From PALSA-278 sp963760285 (lineage in GTDB: Bacteria > Acidobacteriota > Terriglobia > Acidiferrales > UBA7541), in assembly GCA_963760285.1 (NCBI GenBank), contig CAVXCI010000001.1:1178001-1242000 (forward strand): a stretch of DNA of 64,000 nucleotides, read 5' to 3'. Under the pieces are notes generated by a model. It saw only the letters and a program-made list of their open reading frames with translations. It ran no database searches and was not told the origin of the DNA. The translations under genes and the position numbers were made by a program. Positions 15,439 to 24,746 of the stretch are shown piece after piece (within the stretch, counting starts at the first letter, position 1; each line of letters starts with the position of its first letter).

Positions 15439-16629
15439 TCAAAATGGTCGCGGAGGCCAAGCGGTTAGGAAAGATGCCGAGGAATTATGGTCCTCGATAG
15501 AGAAAGGGCTCTTGGAAACTTCGGTTGTACAACCTGTCTCCGACTTTATTGCGAGTAGTGCAACACTAGAGCTGTCGTAACCGTTTGTCTCTGCTACGTA
15601 AAGTCCGCTTCCTGCACCCGTTGTCGCCGCAGTAGCCATGGCATATGCGACAGGTCCAGGAGGCAACCTCAGTGTGGTTGTACAACCGCCGTAGCTGATG
15701 TCGAGAGGGCTCTCCGTAAAGGTCAATGTGATAATTTGGTTCTCAATCCCGTTTTCGCCATAGCCGCTCGCATAGAGGAACTTTTCATTTGGACTCAGAC
15801 GAACGAAGTTGATTCCGTATGCGTAGCCAAGGCTACCGTCACCACCAAAACTCTTGGCCTCGCTCAGCGAGCCGTCGGGACTTATGGCCACAACCATCAC
15901 AGACGTGTAGCACTGCGGCTGGCATGCCATTATGGTGGCAAAGACCGCGTACTTGCTGTCCGCCGTGATGTCCAACCCCTGAACATTTGTCGCGCCTGTG
16001 GCATAGGGACCGAGTTCGGTCAGAATTCCATTCGGCCCTATAGCATAGGAGTCCACCCAAAGCGTGCCATCCGTGCCGATAAGAGCGCTTCCATCCGGAG
16101 TGGCGGCCAAGTCGATGGAGCCCTGCTTCACATAAGTGGTCTGCAGCAGACTCAGCAAGCATCCGGACTCGATAGCCCAGCTTGAAATGTAATGGCTGAA
16201 GCCCACAAAGAGATAGCCACCCGAGGCCACGATGACGTCAGGGTAATAGTCGACGGGGATGTTGCTGTCGGAATAGCTTCCCACCAACGTCAAACCGGGA
16301 TATTTGAAGGCGCTAACCTCATTATCGCCATTATTGTCGATGCCATCCGTCATGAAGACGCAAAGGTCTGAACCCACCGCTATAGCTTGTACGGACGGAT
16401 TTCCCGCTCCGCCGCCAGCCGACTCACCTGAGTCCAGTCGGTGGATAACTTTCACGACTGGCTCCTTCATCGTGCCCGAGAGCTTCATCACGGTGCTAAG
16501 GGCATTGCCACTGCTGTCGCCGTCGCTTACAACCAAGTAACGTTCGCTGCTAGCATCCTGGCTCTGTGAGATGGCGCAAACTGCTGCGCCTACCAGGATT
16601 GCAACCAATGAAAACCTTCTCGCACGCAT
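15439..16629 (-). CDS. Exported beta-propeller protein
   Basis: A 396-residue precursor starts at 16629, where GAAGGAGAG precedes the ATG. Its signal peptide is RFSLVAILVGAAVCAISQS. The mature part is a run of repeated beta strands of about 40-50 residues (DLCVFMTDGIDNNGDNEVSA, LDITADSKYAVFATIM, VRLSPNEKFLYASGYGENGI), typical of YVTN/lactonase-like propellers. Cys pairs suggest disulfides in the periplasm or outside. An enzymatic role (6-phosphogluconolactonase-like) is not supported by conserved residues. A longer in-frame start at 16770 lacks support. Confidence 0.75.
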   Translation of the reverse strand: MRARRFSLVAILVGAAVCAISQSQDASSERYLVVSDGDSSGNALSTVMKLSGTMKEPVVKVIHRLDSGESAGGGAGNPSVQAIAVGSDLCVFMTDGIDNNGDNEVSAFKYPGLTLVGSYSDSNIPVDYYPDVIVASGGYLFVGFSHYISSWAIESGCLLSLLQTTYVKQGSIDLAATPDGSALIGTDGTLWVDSYAIGPNGILTELGPYATGATNVQGLDITADSKYAVFATIMACQPQCYTSVMVVAISPDGSLSEAKSFGGDGSLGYAYGINFVRLSPNEKFLYASGYGENGIENQIITLTFTESPLDISYGGCTTTLRLPPGPVAYAMATAATTGAGSGLYVAETNGYDSSSVALLAIKSETGCTTEVSKSPFSIEDHNSSASFLTAWPPRPF

Positions 16630-16806
16630 CACGCTCTCCTTCCGAGAGACGACGCCCGACAGATTAACCCGATCTCTCGCTTCGGTCAAATCGACCCGAA
16701 CCTGTGAAGACACGAGTCTGCAGGGCCTGTACACAATGAGCGAAAGGGAGCGGGGCGACCCAAGAATCATGGCCGCCCCACGCTTCCTTACGGCACCTCG
16801 TGACGC

Positions 16807-18029
16807 TCAGTACGTAATGAGAAGTATCGGTTGCTCGGTGACCGGAAAAGTCAAGCCGATTGAGCCGTACGCCCCTGCCAATGACCGTGTAGCCGAATAG
16901 ATAGGGAAATTCGGACATCCTGTCGGCATGCCGGACGCTGTGCAAGTGACTGTAGTGTTGTCCCATGTCCACACCGCAAGAGAAGAGTTACCCCCGGCGT
17001 CAACGATGGTCGCTGTCCAAATAGAGTTAGCGGTGTTCGAGCAAGGGCCTGACGTTCCCACAGTACACAGCGCTATCGTTGGTGTACCCCCGCTACCATG
17101 CGAAAACCAACTCTGCAGCGAGCCGTAAGCGGTCGCACCATACGCCTCGGTCACGATGTGGTCATCAGAGTAGCATGGTGGCACAAGTTGAGCGTAGGGG
17201 TAAACTTCCCTGCTGGAGTCGCAGAGCGTCCCATAGGTTCCCGGGCCGTATAACGACCCACTCCAGCTGTTCCAGTGCTGTTGGTTAACAATAAGCGGAT
17301 TCATGTTATTTGTGCTTGTGACGGACGCCATCAGCAAAGTATAACGTCCAACAAAGGCCAGCATGTCGTTATACGCGCCCGAAGGAGTATAATGATGGGT
17401 GATGTTCTTGCAATCGTCATCGTCCAGCCCCTCTTGCCAGAACTCTAGGTCACAATTGGCCCGCCAGGATCCTTCCGTCATGAATACGCTGCTGATATTG
17501 CTGAAGTTCGCGAACTCATTCAACACATTTTGTACGCCCTCAGTAAGATCAGCACCGGTGCATTCGACCGCCGTGGCTATAGTAGTGCCACTGTTCATGC
17601 ACGCCCCGTTCCAAGCGTCGTGCTCGGGAGCGTTGTAGCTAGAGTAGAAGTGGAAGGAACCCCCCGTGATAAAGCTTTCAAGGGAGACCGGTGTGCCTCC
17701 GATGCTCACCTGCGTGTTGAGAAGTCCGAAAGCTGGTGTACTCGTATCTCCAAATGTGGTGCACGGCTCACTGCCGCATAGGGAAGTGTTCTGGCTCGTG
17801 ATACTGTTGGAGACGATCGCAGGACCGACAAAGATCGGCCCTTGTACAATGTCTTTGCTGGAATATTCATTGGTGATCGCCGTCGTAAGATAATAGGACT
17901 GCCGTACAAACGCCTCCCAGTTGGATTCTGACCCATTGTTCTGGACCCAAAAAGCATGCCGCCCAGGGCCGAGATGCCAGTGGCGAGATAGACGAAATGT
18001 TTCCCGTGCGTCTGGTCCTTATTCGTCAT
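16807..18029 (-). pseudogene. Exported protein gene with a frameshift
   Basis: An ATG at 18029 with GGAGGAG upstream opens a frame encoding MTNKDQTHGKHFVYLATGIS and a hydrophobic helix. At a five-A run (17949-17953, plus strand) the coding potential moves to the frame that continues WVQNNGSESNWEAFVRQSYY and stays open to 16807. Joined, the product would be about 407 residues: signal anchor, then a Cys- and Thr-rich extracellular protein with a FMTEGSW motif that recalls glycosidase acid/nucleophile strands. The family is not identified. It is either a real pseudogene, a slippage site or a sequencing error in a homopolymer. Confidence 0.65.
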
Positions 18030-18112
18030 CGGCTTCGCTCCTCCAGTAGAAGCAGGTCCATCTCGCCGCAAAAAGCCGACGTGAACGGTGAAGTCCGGCG
18101 CCTTCCCAATGA

Positions 18113-18895
18113 TTAGCCACCATGACCGAAGTCGGGATAATCTGTCATTCCACCATCTACGAAGATTGTGCGTCCGGTCACGTAGGAGGCAACCTCAGAG
18201 ACCAGCACCACCACCATGCGGGCAACTTCTTCAGGCTCGCCAATCCGTTTCAGCGGTATCTTTTCCAGCAAGTCTTTCAGGTTCTGAGGATCACTCCAGA
18301 CGGAGCGGTTGATCGGCGTTTTGATAGCTCCAGGTCCAACTGCCAGCACGCGCACGCCGTGAGGCGCGGCCTCTTGGGCCAGGGTTTTGGTCAGCATGCC
18401 GACGGCAGCCTTGCTGGAGGTATAGGCGCTGTAACCAGACCAGGCGATTTGTTCATGCACCGAACTGATACTAAGCACGACGCCGCTTTTCCGCGGCACC
18501 ATGCGCTTCAGCGCTTCGCGGGAACAGTAGAACGCACCAAACAGATTCACTTCGATTACTTTTCGCCACGCCGCGATATCGGCCTGCCACCCGAAAGCGC
18601 GATCACCGTCAATGCCCGCATTGTTAATGAGGATGTCAATGCCACCCCAGACCTCGTCAATGCGCCCGAACATTTGGGCGACGGCCTCGGGATCTGAAAT
18701 GTCTGCCTGTAGAGCGATCGCCTCTCCGTGTTGATCCCTGATCCGATGCACGAGCGATTCTGTGGCTTCGGGATGGGTGACATAGTTGATCGCAACTTTT
18801 ACACCCGCGCTGGCGAGACCCAGCGCAATTGCTTCACCGAGGCCGGAATTGCCGCCCGTGACGACGGCGCGTTTCTGGTCGAGTCTAATGTTCAT
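18113..18895 (-). CDS. SDR family oxidoreductase, glucose-1-dehydrogenase-like
   Basis: A 260-residue classical short-chain dehydrogenase. It has TGGNSGLG near residue 14 for NAD(P) binding, INNAG near 90, a Ser in the SISSV strand near 143, and YTSSK as the catalytic Tyr-x3-Lys. GPGAIKTPIN and VTGRTIFVDGGMTDYP are the usual C-terminal blocks. The closest named type is glucose 1-dehydrogenase, which oxidises beta-D-glucose to gluconolactone, but SDR substrates cannot be assigned safely from motifs. It is divergent from the genes to its right, with a 636-base intergenic region between. Confidence 0.85.
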   Translation of the reverse strand: MNIRLDQKRAVVTGGNSGLGEAIALGLASAGVKVAINYVTHPEATESLVHRIRDQHGEAIALQADISDPEAVAQMFGRIDEVWGGIDILINNAGIDGDRAFGWQADIAAWRKVIEVNLFGAFYCSREALKRMVPRKSGVVLSISSVHEQIAWSGYSAYTSSKAAVGMLTKTLAQEAAPHGVRVLAVGPGAIKTPINRSVWSDPQNLKDLLEKIPLKRIGEPEEVARMVVVLVSEVASYVTGRTIFVDGGMTDYPDFGHGG

Positions 18896-19531
18896 TGTTG
18901 GTCCTCACAGTCTTACACAAGCCGGAAATCGGCGATGAAACGTCCCGGTCAACAAGATCTCCTCCGGCATATGCCCAGGCTCGAATGGACTCAGGCAATG
19001 CCGCTCGTCAATTCTTTCCGCAGTGATTCTCTGCGAGTTGCAATACTTCGGCCCGCCCTTCTCGATGTGATGACAACTGCGATAAATGCATTACGTCGCA
19101 GGCCATGAAGCTAAGCCTCACCACAACTATGGCAGCCCGATAACAAAGAAACTGTTCCATTTTGGACAGACCGCGCGGGAGATCCTTGCGCGTTTTCTAT
19201 CGCTCCCCGGCATAAACGTTTCTTTGTCCGCACTATTCATTTCGAGTGTGGCGCAATCAGGGAACTTCCGAGGGCGTAGCGGCGCGTAGATCGATCTCAC
19301 CTGTCATCCCTGTAATTTCTTCAGGCAATGTCACCCGGGGCAGGCGTATCAGGTCACCGGAGCACAATGGAGATTGTTGCGTTCCATAGATTGGCCATCG
19401 CGCATGCGAACTGTTCTGTTTTGTACAGTTTTGCAGCGAACCATTTTGGTACCGTCAACTTGGCTGTGGAGCGTTCTCGTCGGGATGGTTTTTCGGCCTG
19501 AATTATGGAGCCAAACTAAGGAGGTGGCCCC
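18896..19531. promoter_or_regulatory. Divergent intergenic region with two 20-nt dyad motifs
   Basis: No gene is supported in this 636-base gap between the SDR gene (minus) and the DUF1059 gene (plus). It contains AACTGTTCCATTTTGGACAG at 19150-19169 and AACTGTTCTGTTTTGTACAG at 19409-19428. Both follow the pattern AACTGT-n10-ACAG and are candidate operators. The second lies about 100 bases before the DUF1059 start. Confidence 0.45.
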
Positions 19532-19756
19532 ATGGCAAAAATCCTGAAATGCGATGACCTGAATCCCGGATGCAAATTCGAAGCGCGCGGCAACTCCGAA
19601 GACGAAGTTCTTAAGAAGGTTGCTGAGCATGCCAAGACAGCACACAACATGCACAACGTCCCGCCGGCCGTTCTCTCGAAGGCGCGCGGCATCATCCATG
19701 ACGAAGGCGGAGCGGGTGCAAAAAAAGCCGGCGCATATGCGGCGGCACCAAGGTAG
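19532..19756 (+). CDS. DUF1059 small protein
   Basis: A 74-residue protein with the DUF1059 pattern: KCDDLNPGCKFEARG, two conserved Cys near residues 8 and 14, and a helix EVLKKVAEHAKTAHNM. AAGGAGGTG precedes the ATG. The family is found beside stress and metal genes in many soil bacteria and has no known activity; zinc binding by the Cys/His residues is plausible. An upstream dyad motif at 19409 may control it. Confidence 0.85.
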   Translation: MAKILKCDDLNPGCKFEARGNSEDEVLKKVAEHAKTAHNMHNVPPAVLSKARGIIHDEGGAGAKKAGAYAAAPR

Positions 19757-19897
19757 AAATTCACCTGGAACATAAAGCTATGACGAGAAGCCTTCATTCC
19801 ACGGCAAACCCGGATCCAAGTTGCGCAACCAAGGCAATGCGCACCTATGCGCGTGTGAAAACTCAGTCTCTCTAAAGAATGAATTGAGGAGGAGAAC

Positions 19898-20257
19898 ATG
19901 ACGAAGAAGCTCGTCTTGACCGCTGTTGCACTGATAATGCTTGGAACTGTGTCATTTGCGCGTCCTAAGGCCGACAGAACTTATACCGGCGAGATCATGG
20001 ACTCCAACTGCGCCGAGATGGGAAACCATGACGCTGGATACAAGTTGACCCATACGGACACACCGAAGGGTTGCACGCTGGCTTGCGTAAAAGCGGGCGC
20101 CAAGTTTGTGCTCTATAACGCCCCGAGGAAAGCCACCTACGAACTCGACGATCAGGACAAAACCAGAGATTTCGCCGGCCAAAAGGTGAAGGTAATCGGT
20201 TCATATGATAAGGCCGACAAGACCATTCACGTTGAAAGCATCGAGGCGGGTTCTTAG
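19898..20257 (+). CDS. Exported small protein (119 aa)
   Basis: The precursor begins MTKKLVLTAVALIMLGTVSF, a clear signal peptide, and AGGAGGAG precedes the ATG. The mature domain is a compact beta-rich fold with two Cys in GCTLACVKAGAKFVLYN and one in MDSNCAEMG, followed by strands ATYELDDQDKTRDFAGQKVK and KTIHVESIE. The pattern recalls DUF5818-type OB-fold-like periplasmic proteins; that label is tentative. It probably functions in the periplasm. Confidence 0.65.
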   Translation: MTKKLVLTAVALIMLGTVSFARPKADRTYTGEIMDSNCAEMGNHDAGYKLTHTDTPKGCTLACVKAGAKFVLYNAPRKATYELDDQDKTRDFAGQKVKVIGSYDKADKTIHVESIEAGS

Positions 20258-20534
20258 GGCGCTTCGACTACGGAGTCTCACAACTGCCATCTCCGTTTAT
20301 AGCTTGTGAGTTGACTTGTGCGCAAGCGAAAGGAGCCTGATCCGCCCGCGCGCGGTAGGCTTTGGCCAATTACATAGGGGATATAGATGCCACTGTCGCT
20401 CCGTGGATAACCGCGAGGCTGGCAATTAACCTTTGCGGGGACGCGATACGTGCAATGGAGTTCGCCCTCTGACGTGATTTTGATCGAACGGAGAGCCATC
20501 GAAATGGCAGGTGTGAGATTTAGGGAGATGGTTT

Positions 20535-22949
20535 ATGGGTTCTAGACAGACGAACGGTCAGGTCGCCCCTGGGCATCCGGGCATCACGGCACGCTGGACC
20601 TCGAGCAGTAAGAGCGGCGTGGGGACCGCGGTCAGCAGGCAGAGCCGTCTGTGGTTTACGATCTCTCACGGAATCATCAATGAAATCTATTACCCGAATA
20701 TTGATCGGGCTGATACGCGCGACTTCGAACTGCTCGTTACCGACGGTTCCAGTTTCTTCTCCGAGGAAAAACGGCAAACCGAGCACAAGATCGAACCCCT
20801 CGCTCAAGGTGTCCCGGCTTATCGCCTGACAAACACGTGCAAACTGAACCGCTATCGCATCCACAAGACGATCGTGAGCGACTCTCTCCGGGAAGTTCTG
20901 TTGCAACGGATCAGATTCGAACCTCTGCAAGGCTCGCTGAAAGATTACCGGCTCTATGTCCTATTGGCGCCTCATGTCAATGACCAAGGGCAAGGCAATG
21001 ATGGCTGGCTCGGTGATTACAAAAGCATCCCCATGCTCTTTGCCCAAAGGGATGGTGTTGCCCTTGCGTTGGCATGCTCGAGTTCATTCCTCGGCAGAAG
21101 CTGCGGCTATGTCGGCAGGAGCGACGGCTGGGCGGACATAAGCGAGCACAAACGCATGACGTGGTTTTATCCACGGGCCGTAGACGGGAACATCGCGTTG
21201 ACCGCGGAGATCGATCTGCAAGCGTGCGGCGGGGAGTTTTGCCTCGCGCTCGGGTTTGGAGAAACTCCTTCGGAGGCCGGACAGCGCGCCCGAGCGACGC
21301 TGCTCGAAAAATCTGACTGCGTCGTAAAACGTTATGTCGACGGCTGGCAGCGCGTTCAGAATTCGTGCTTGGATTTGGGAAAGGCTCAACAAAATGGCTT
21401 CGATTCGTACCGCGTCAGCACCGCGGTTTTGAGAACACACGAATCCAAAAGGTTTCCCGGCGGAATGATTGCGAGCTTGTCAATCCCCTGGGGTGCGTCC
21501 AAGGGCGATCACGATGTTGCCGGGTATCACGTTGTCTGGCCCCGCGATTTGGTTCAGGCAGCCGGTGGGTTACTCGCGGCAGGGGACCCGGACAGCGCTC
21601 GGCGTACTCTGTCCTATTTGATGAGCACACAAAGCGCCGATGGTCACTGGCCCCAAAATATGTGGCTGGATGGAACTCCATATTGGAATGGAATTCAAAT
21701 GGACGGGACGGGGTTTGTCATTCTGCTCGCCGACGAACTTCGGCGCGCCGGGGAATTACACGCGGTAGATCCTTGGCCAGCCGTGCGGGCCGCAGCGGAA
21801 TTTCTAGTGAAGCATGGCCCAGAATCCGAGCAAGACCGATGGGAAGAGAATTCAGGCTATTCAACTTACACGATGGCGGTGGAAATCGCGGCTCTGCTCG
21901 CCGCAGCGGATTTCGCCGACGAAGCAAAGGAAGGTAAGGTCGCCAACTATTTGCGCGAGACCGCTGATACCTGGAATTCCGATATCGATCAGTGGACTTA
22001 CGCGACTGGCACACAGCTCGCTCATAATTCCGGCGTCCCTGGTTACTATGTCCGTATGGCCCCTCCTGAAGTCCTGAGAACTGGATCAGTTCGGGATGTC
22101 TCCCTGAAAATCAAGAATCAGCCTGCGGATAAGGGAACGTTGTCAGCGAGTGCTGTGGTGAGCCCCGATGCCCTGGCACTTGTGCGCTACGGCTTGCGCG
22201 CCGCGGACGATCCGCGCATCGTAAACACAGTCAAGGTAATCGACGACACGCTGAAGGCGGAGGTTGCGACTGGACCCGTCTGGCACCGGTACACGATGGA
22301 TGGCTACGGAGAGACGAAAGATGGCGGCCCTTTCGTGCATGCAGGGATCGGCCGTGGCTGGCCATTGCTGGGAGGGGAGCGGGCTCACTACGAGTTGGCT
22401 CGCGGCAATTGTGCCGAGGCGAACCGTCTTCTGGGTGTAATGGCAAAACAGACTAGTCCGGGCGGCCTCATTCCCGAACAGGTGTGGGATGCGGCTGATA
22501 TCCCGCAACGGGAGCTGTTCAATGGCTACCCATCCGGCTCGGGTATGCCGCTCGTCTGGGCGCATGCGGAGTACGTGAAATTGGCGCGGTCGCTGCGCGA
22601 TAGGCGTGTTTTCGACACTCCTCCGCAAACGGTCGAGCGTTATCAAGTGCAGAAAGTGGCCTCCTCGCTCTCTGCATGGCGCTTCAATCACATGGCGAAG
22701 CATCTGTTACAAGGGACGAGCCTGCGAATCGAGTTGTTGGCGCCAGCGGTCGTACATTGGAGCGTCGACAATTGGAAAACGGCTGCGGATATGAAAACGG
22801 CGGACTCGGGACTGGGGCTGCACTACGCCGATTTGCCGACGAATAAACTGCCGATCAGCGAAAAAGTTACTTTCACGCTCTTCTGGCCTGACGCCGGCAA
22901 ATGGGAAGGAACGAACTGGGAAGTCGCTGTGGTCCCTAAAAACATCTGA
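20535..22949 (+). CDS. GH15 glucoamylase / glucodextranase-like
   Basis: An 804-residue glycoside hydrolase family 15 enzyme (glucan 1,4-alpha-glucosidase) that releases glucose from non-reducing ends of alpha-glucans. The N-terminal beta-sandwich (about 1-270) carries LWFTISHGIINEIYYPNID. The (alpha/alpha)6 barrel follows, with YHVVWPRDLVQAAGGLL, a DRWEENSGYS block near residue 435 containing the likely catalytic acid, and IPEQVWD near 647 containing the likely base. No signal peptide is visible, so it may act in the cytosol on glycogen-like polymer. It lies upstream of transketolase and transaldolase, which suggests one sugar-use module. Confidence 0.9.
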   Translation: MGSRQTNGQVAPGHPGITARWTSSSKSGVGTAVSRQSRLWFTISHGIINEIYYPNIDRADTRDFELLVTDGSSFFSEEKRQTEHKIEPLAQGVPAYRLTNTCKLNRYRIHKTIVSDSLREVLLQRIRFEPLQGSLKDYRLYVLLAPHVNDQGQGNDGWLGDYKSIPMLFAQRDGVALALACSSSFLGRSCGYVGRSDGWADISEHKRMTWFYPRAVDGNIALTAEIDLQACGGEFCLALGFGETPSEAGQRARATLLEKSDCVVKRYVDGWQRVQNSCLDLGKAQQNGFDSYRVSTAVLRTHESKRFPGGMIASLSIPWGASKGDHDVAGYHVVWPRDLVQAAGGLLAAGDPDSARRTLSYLMSTQSADGHWPQNMWLDGTPYWNGIQMDGTGFVILLADELRRAGELHAVDPWPAVRAAAEFLVKHGPESEQDRWEENSGYSTYTMAVEIAALLAAADFADEAKEGKVANYLRETADTWNSDIDQWTYATGTQLAHNSGVPGYYVRMAPPEVLRTGSVRDVSLKIKNQPADKGTLSASAVVSPDALALVRYGLRAADDPRIVNTVKVIDDTLKAEVATGPVWHRYTMDGYGETKDGGPFVHAGIGRGWPLLGGERAHYELARGNCAEANRLLGVMAKQTSPGGLIPEQVWDAADIPQRELFNGYPSGSGMPLVWAHAEYVKLARSLRDRRVFDTPPQTVERYQVQKVASSLSAWRFNHMAKHLLQGTSLRIELLAPAVVHWSVDNWKTAADMKTADSGLGLHYADLPTNKLPISEKVTFTLFWPDAGKWEGTNWEVAVVPKNI

Positions 22950-23532
22950 CGAGTTAACGGACGAGACTTCATTTCGACAGAAGGAAAACGAACCATGAGA
23001 CCGAACCGGCCGTCAGGCGCAAATCTTTCACATGACGCCGCGTCACCGGGCCGACGGCAGGCTCGAGATTACCGTTGAGCCTCGATCTGCGCAGTGGCAG
23101 CGTTTCTGTTCCACCGTCGGAGGCGTCTTCGTTATCGGCAGCCAGGAGCTATTGAGATGAGTTGATTTCGCATCGCGGGATGCATTGATGCCTGGCGAGT
23201 GTCGATTTAGGCCGGCCTTGACTCTGGACTGCCCATCACGCACGTGTTCCCCGTATTGGCAATCCTGATGATGGCGATCCTCCTGTCGGTTACCGTCGTT
23301 GTTCCCGGCGCGCCGTTCTGGTAACACGGCCCGTCACTCGCGCAACCTGCGGCGTGGCAAAGACGATAGGAATGTCCAATGCACAAGTGACAACAACTTC
23401 GGAAACGATCCAAACGGGCAAGCGCCGCAGCCTAACAACATGCCGTCGAATTCGTGCTGGCCGCGGAGGACGGTACACGGAATTCGCACTACCAGCAGCG
23501 GCCAAAGAATGACAAGAGAGAGGGGAAGCCGG
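22950..23532 (+). other. Gap with only tiny, doubtful frames
   Basis: No recognisable gene. A 42-codon frame at 23032-23160 (MTPRHRADGRLEITVEPRSA...) reads like protein but has no good ribosome binding site. A GTG-started 26-codon hydrophobic frame near 23240 ends in APFW. Either may be a gene remnant. Confidence 0.35.
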
Positions 23533-24402
23533 ATGGCAGCCGTTCCCAAATTGGCAGGGTTGAGTTGGAAGGAACTGCTTAACAGGATCTGGCGGGGGGC
23601 AGCCAAGAACGATGTCGTCAACCATGCCGCCCAGCTGGCCTTCTGGTTTCTGCTCGGTTTCTTCCCCATGCTCTTGTCCGTAACCAGCATCGTTTCGATG
23701 ATTGGCTCGGCTCCGCGTTCGCAAGGCATGATGATGAAATACGTGGGAGAAGTTCTACCCTCCACCGCTTCTACACTTGTTCGACAGGTTCTGGCGCAGA
23801 CGACCGGTGATGGAAGAGCCTGGTTTTCACTGCTGTTCGGGCTATGGTCCTCCTCTTCGGCGACTACGGGACTGATTGATGCGCTCAACGCCATATATGA
23901 GCTAAAAGAAAGCCGGCCCTGGTGGAAATCCCGTCTGATTGCCCTGACCCTGGCGATTGCTGTGGGCGTGCTGCTCACGGCCGCGTTGATTATCGTAATG
24001 TACGGTCCGGAGCTCCTGCACCAGATCGCGCCCAGTTCGGCTAGTTTCTACGTCTGGAAAATTGCACAGTGGCCGGCCGCTGCACTCTTGCTTGTTTTGG
24101 CGCTCCTTGGTCTCTACCGTTTCGCCCCGAACTTTCCTGAACAGAAATGGAAGTGGTTGCTTCCTGGGAGCATCGTCGCAGCGGTAATCTGGATTGCCGT
24201 TTCAGTGCTGTTCAAGCTGTACGTTCGTCACTTCAGTCATTTCGGGCTGCTTTACGGTTCGCTCGGCACACTGATCATCCTGATGTTCTGGTTCTACCTG
24301 AGCGGCGCTGCGATTCTGGTCGGCGGAGAAATCAATGCCATCCTGGAAGACGCCGCCAAACACAAGGTCCCCGGAACGAAAAAACGCGCCAGCGTTCGCT
24401 GA
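23533..24402 (+). CDS. YihY/BrkB-family inner membrane protein
   Basis: The 289-residue product has about six membrane helices and the YihY pattern: KNDVVNHAAQLAFWFLLGFFPMLL, SATTGLIDALNAIYELKESR, a PWWKSR loop, then YGSLGTLIILMFWFYLSGAAILVGGEINA. Once called tRNA-processing RNase BN, the family is now treated as membrane transporters or factors of unknown role. The start at 23533 has GAGGGG upstream and gives the usual length; the frame is open back to 23299. The C-terminus is basic and cytosolic. Confidence 0.87.
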   Translation: MAAVPKLAGLSWKELLNRIWRGAAKNDVVNHAAQLAFWFLLGFFPMLLSVTSIVSMIGSAPRSQGMMMKYVGEVLPSTASTLVRQVLAQTTGDGRAWFSLLFGLWSSSSATTGLIDALNAIYELKESRPWWKSRLIALTLAIAVGVLLTAALIIVMYGPELLHQIAPSSASFYVWKIAQWPAAALLLVLALLGLYRFAPNFPEQKWKWLLPGSIVAAVIWIAVSVLFKLYVRHFSHFGLLYGSLGTLIILMFWFYLSGAAILVGGEINAILEDAAKHKVPGTKKRASVR

Positions 24403-24746
24403 CTCGGATGCGCGGCTCAAAGTCCGAGCAGCAGTAATCTCGGTTATGTTTGTTGCGAGTATCTGCCCAAACTGACCAAAACGGCACAGCTTTTTTATTC
24501 CGTTAATGTAAAGCTATCGTTGTGCGCGATGACAAACGCACTTTAGAGCGGAGTTGAGACACCTCCCTCAATGCGAAATACTCAAACTCTCCGGACTGAT
24601 TCTTCTCGCAAGTATGGCATTGTCGCAAAGAGTTCGCATGTGGGCTGCTGAAGGCGGTCGCTAGCCACTCTGAGGGTTCACACGAGTGTTCGCTTTCTTG
24701 CATGGAGTATGTCCCATCAGGACAAAAAGAGGTATAGAGGCCAGCC
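24403..24746. other. Gap upstream of transketolase
   Basis: No gene is seen. AACTGACCAAAACGGCACAG at 24470-24489 loosely matches the 20-nt dyad found at 12502, 19150 and 19409, followed by a TTTTTT run. Confidence 0.35.

Noticed and set aside
15308..15580. 90-codon frame containing FFDADGILARD
   Set aside because: Same repeat-derived reading as at 13496; the rest overlaps the beta-propeller gene antisense.
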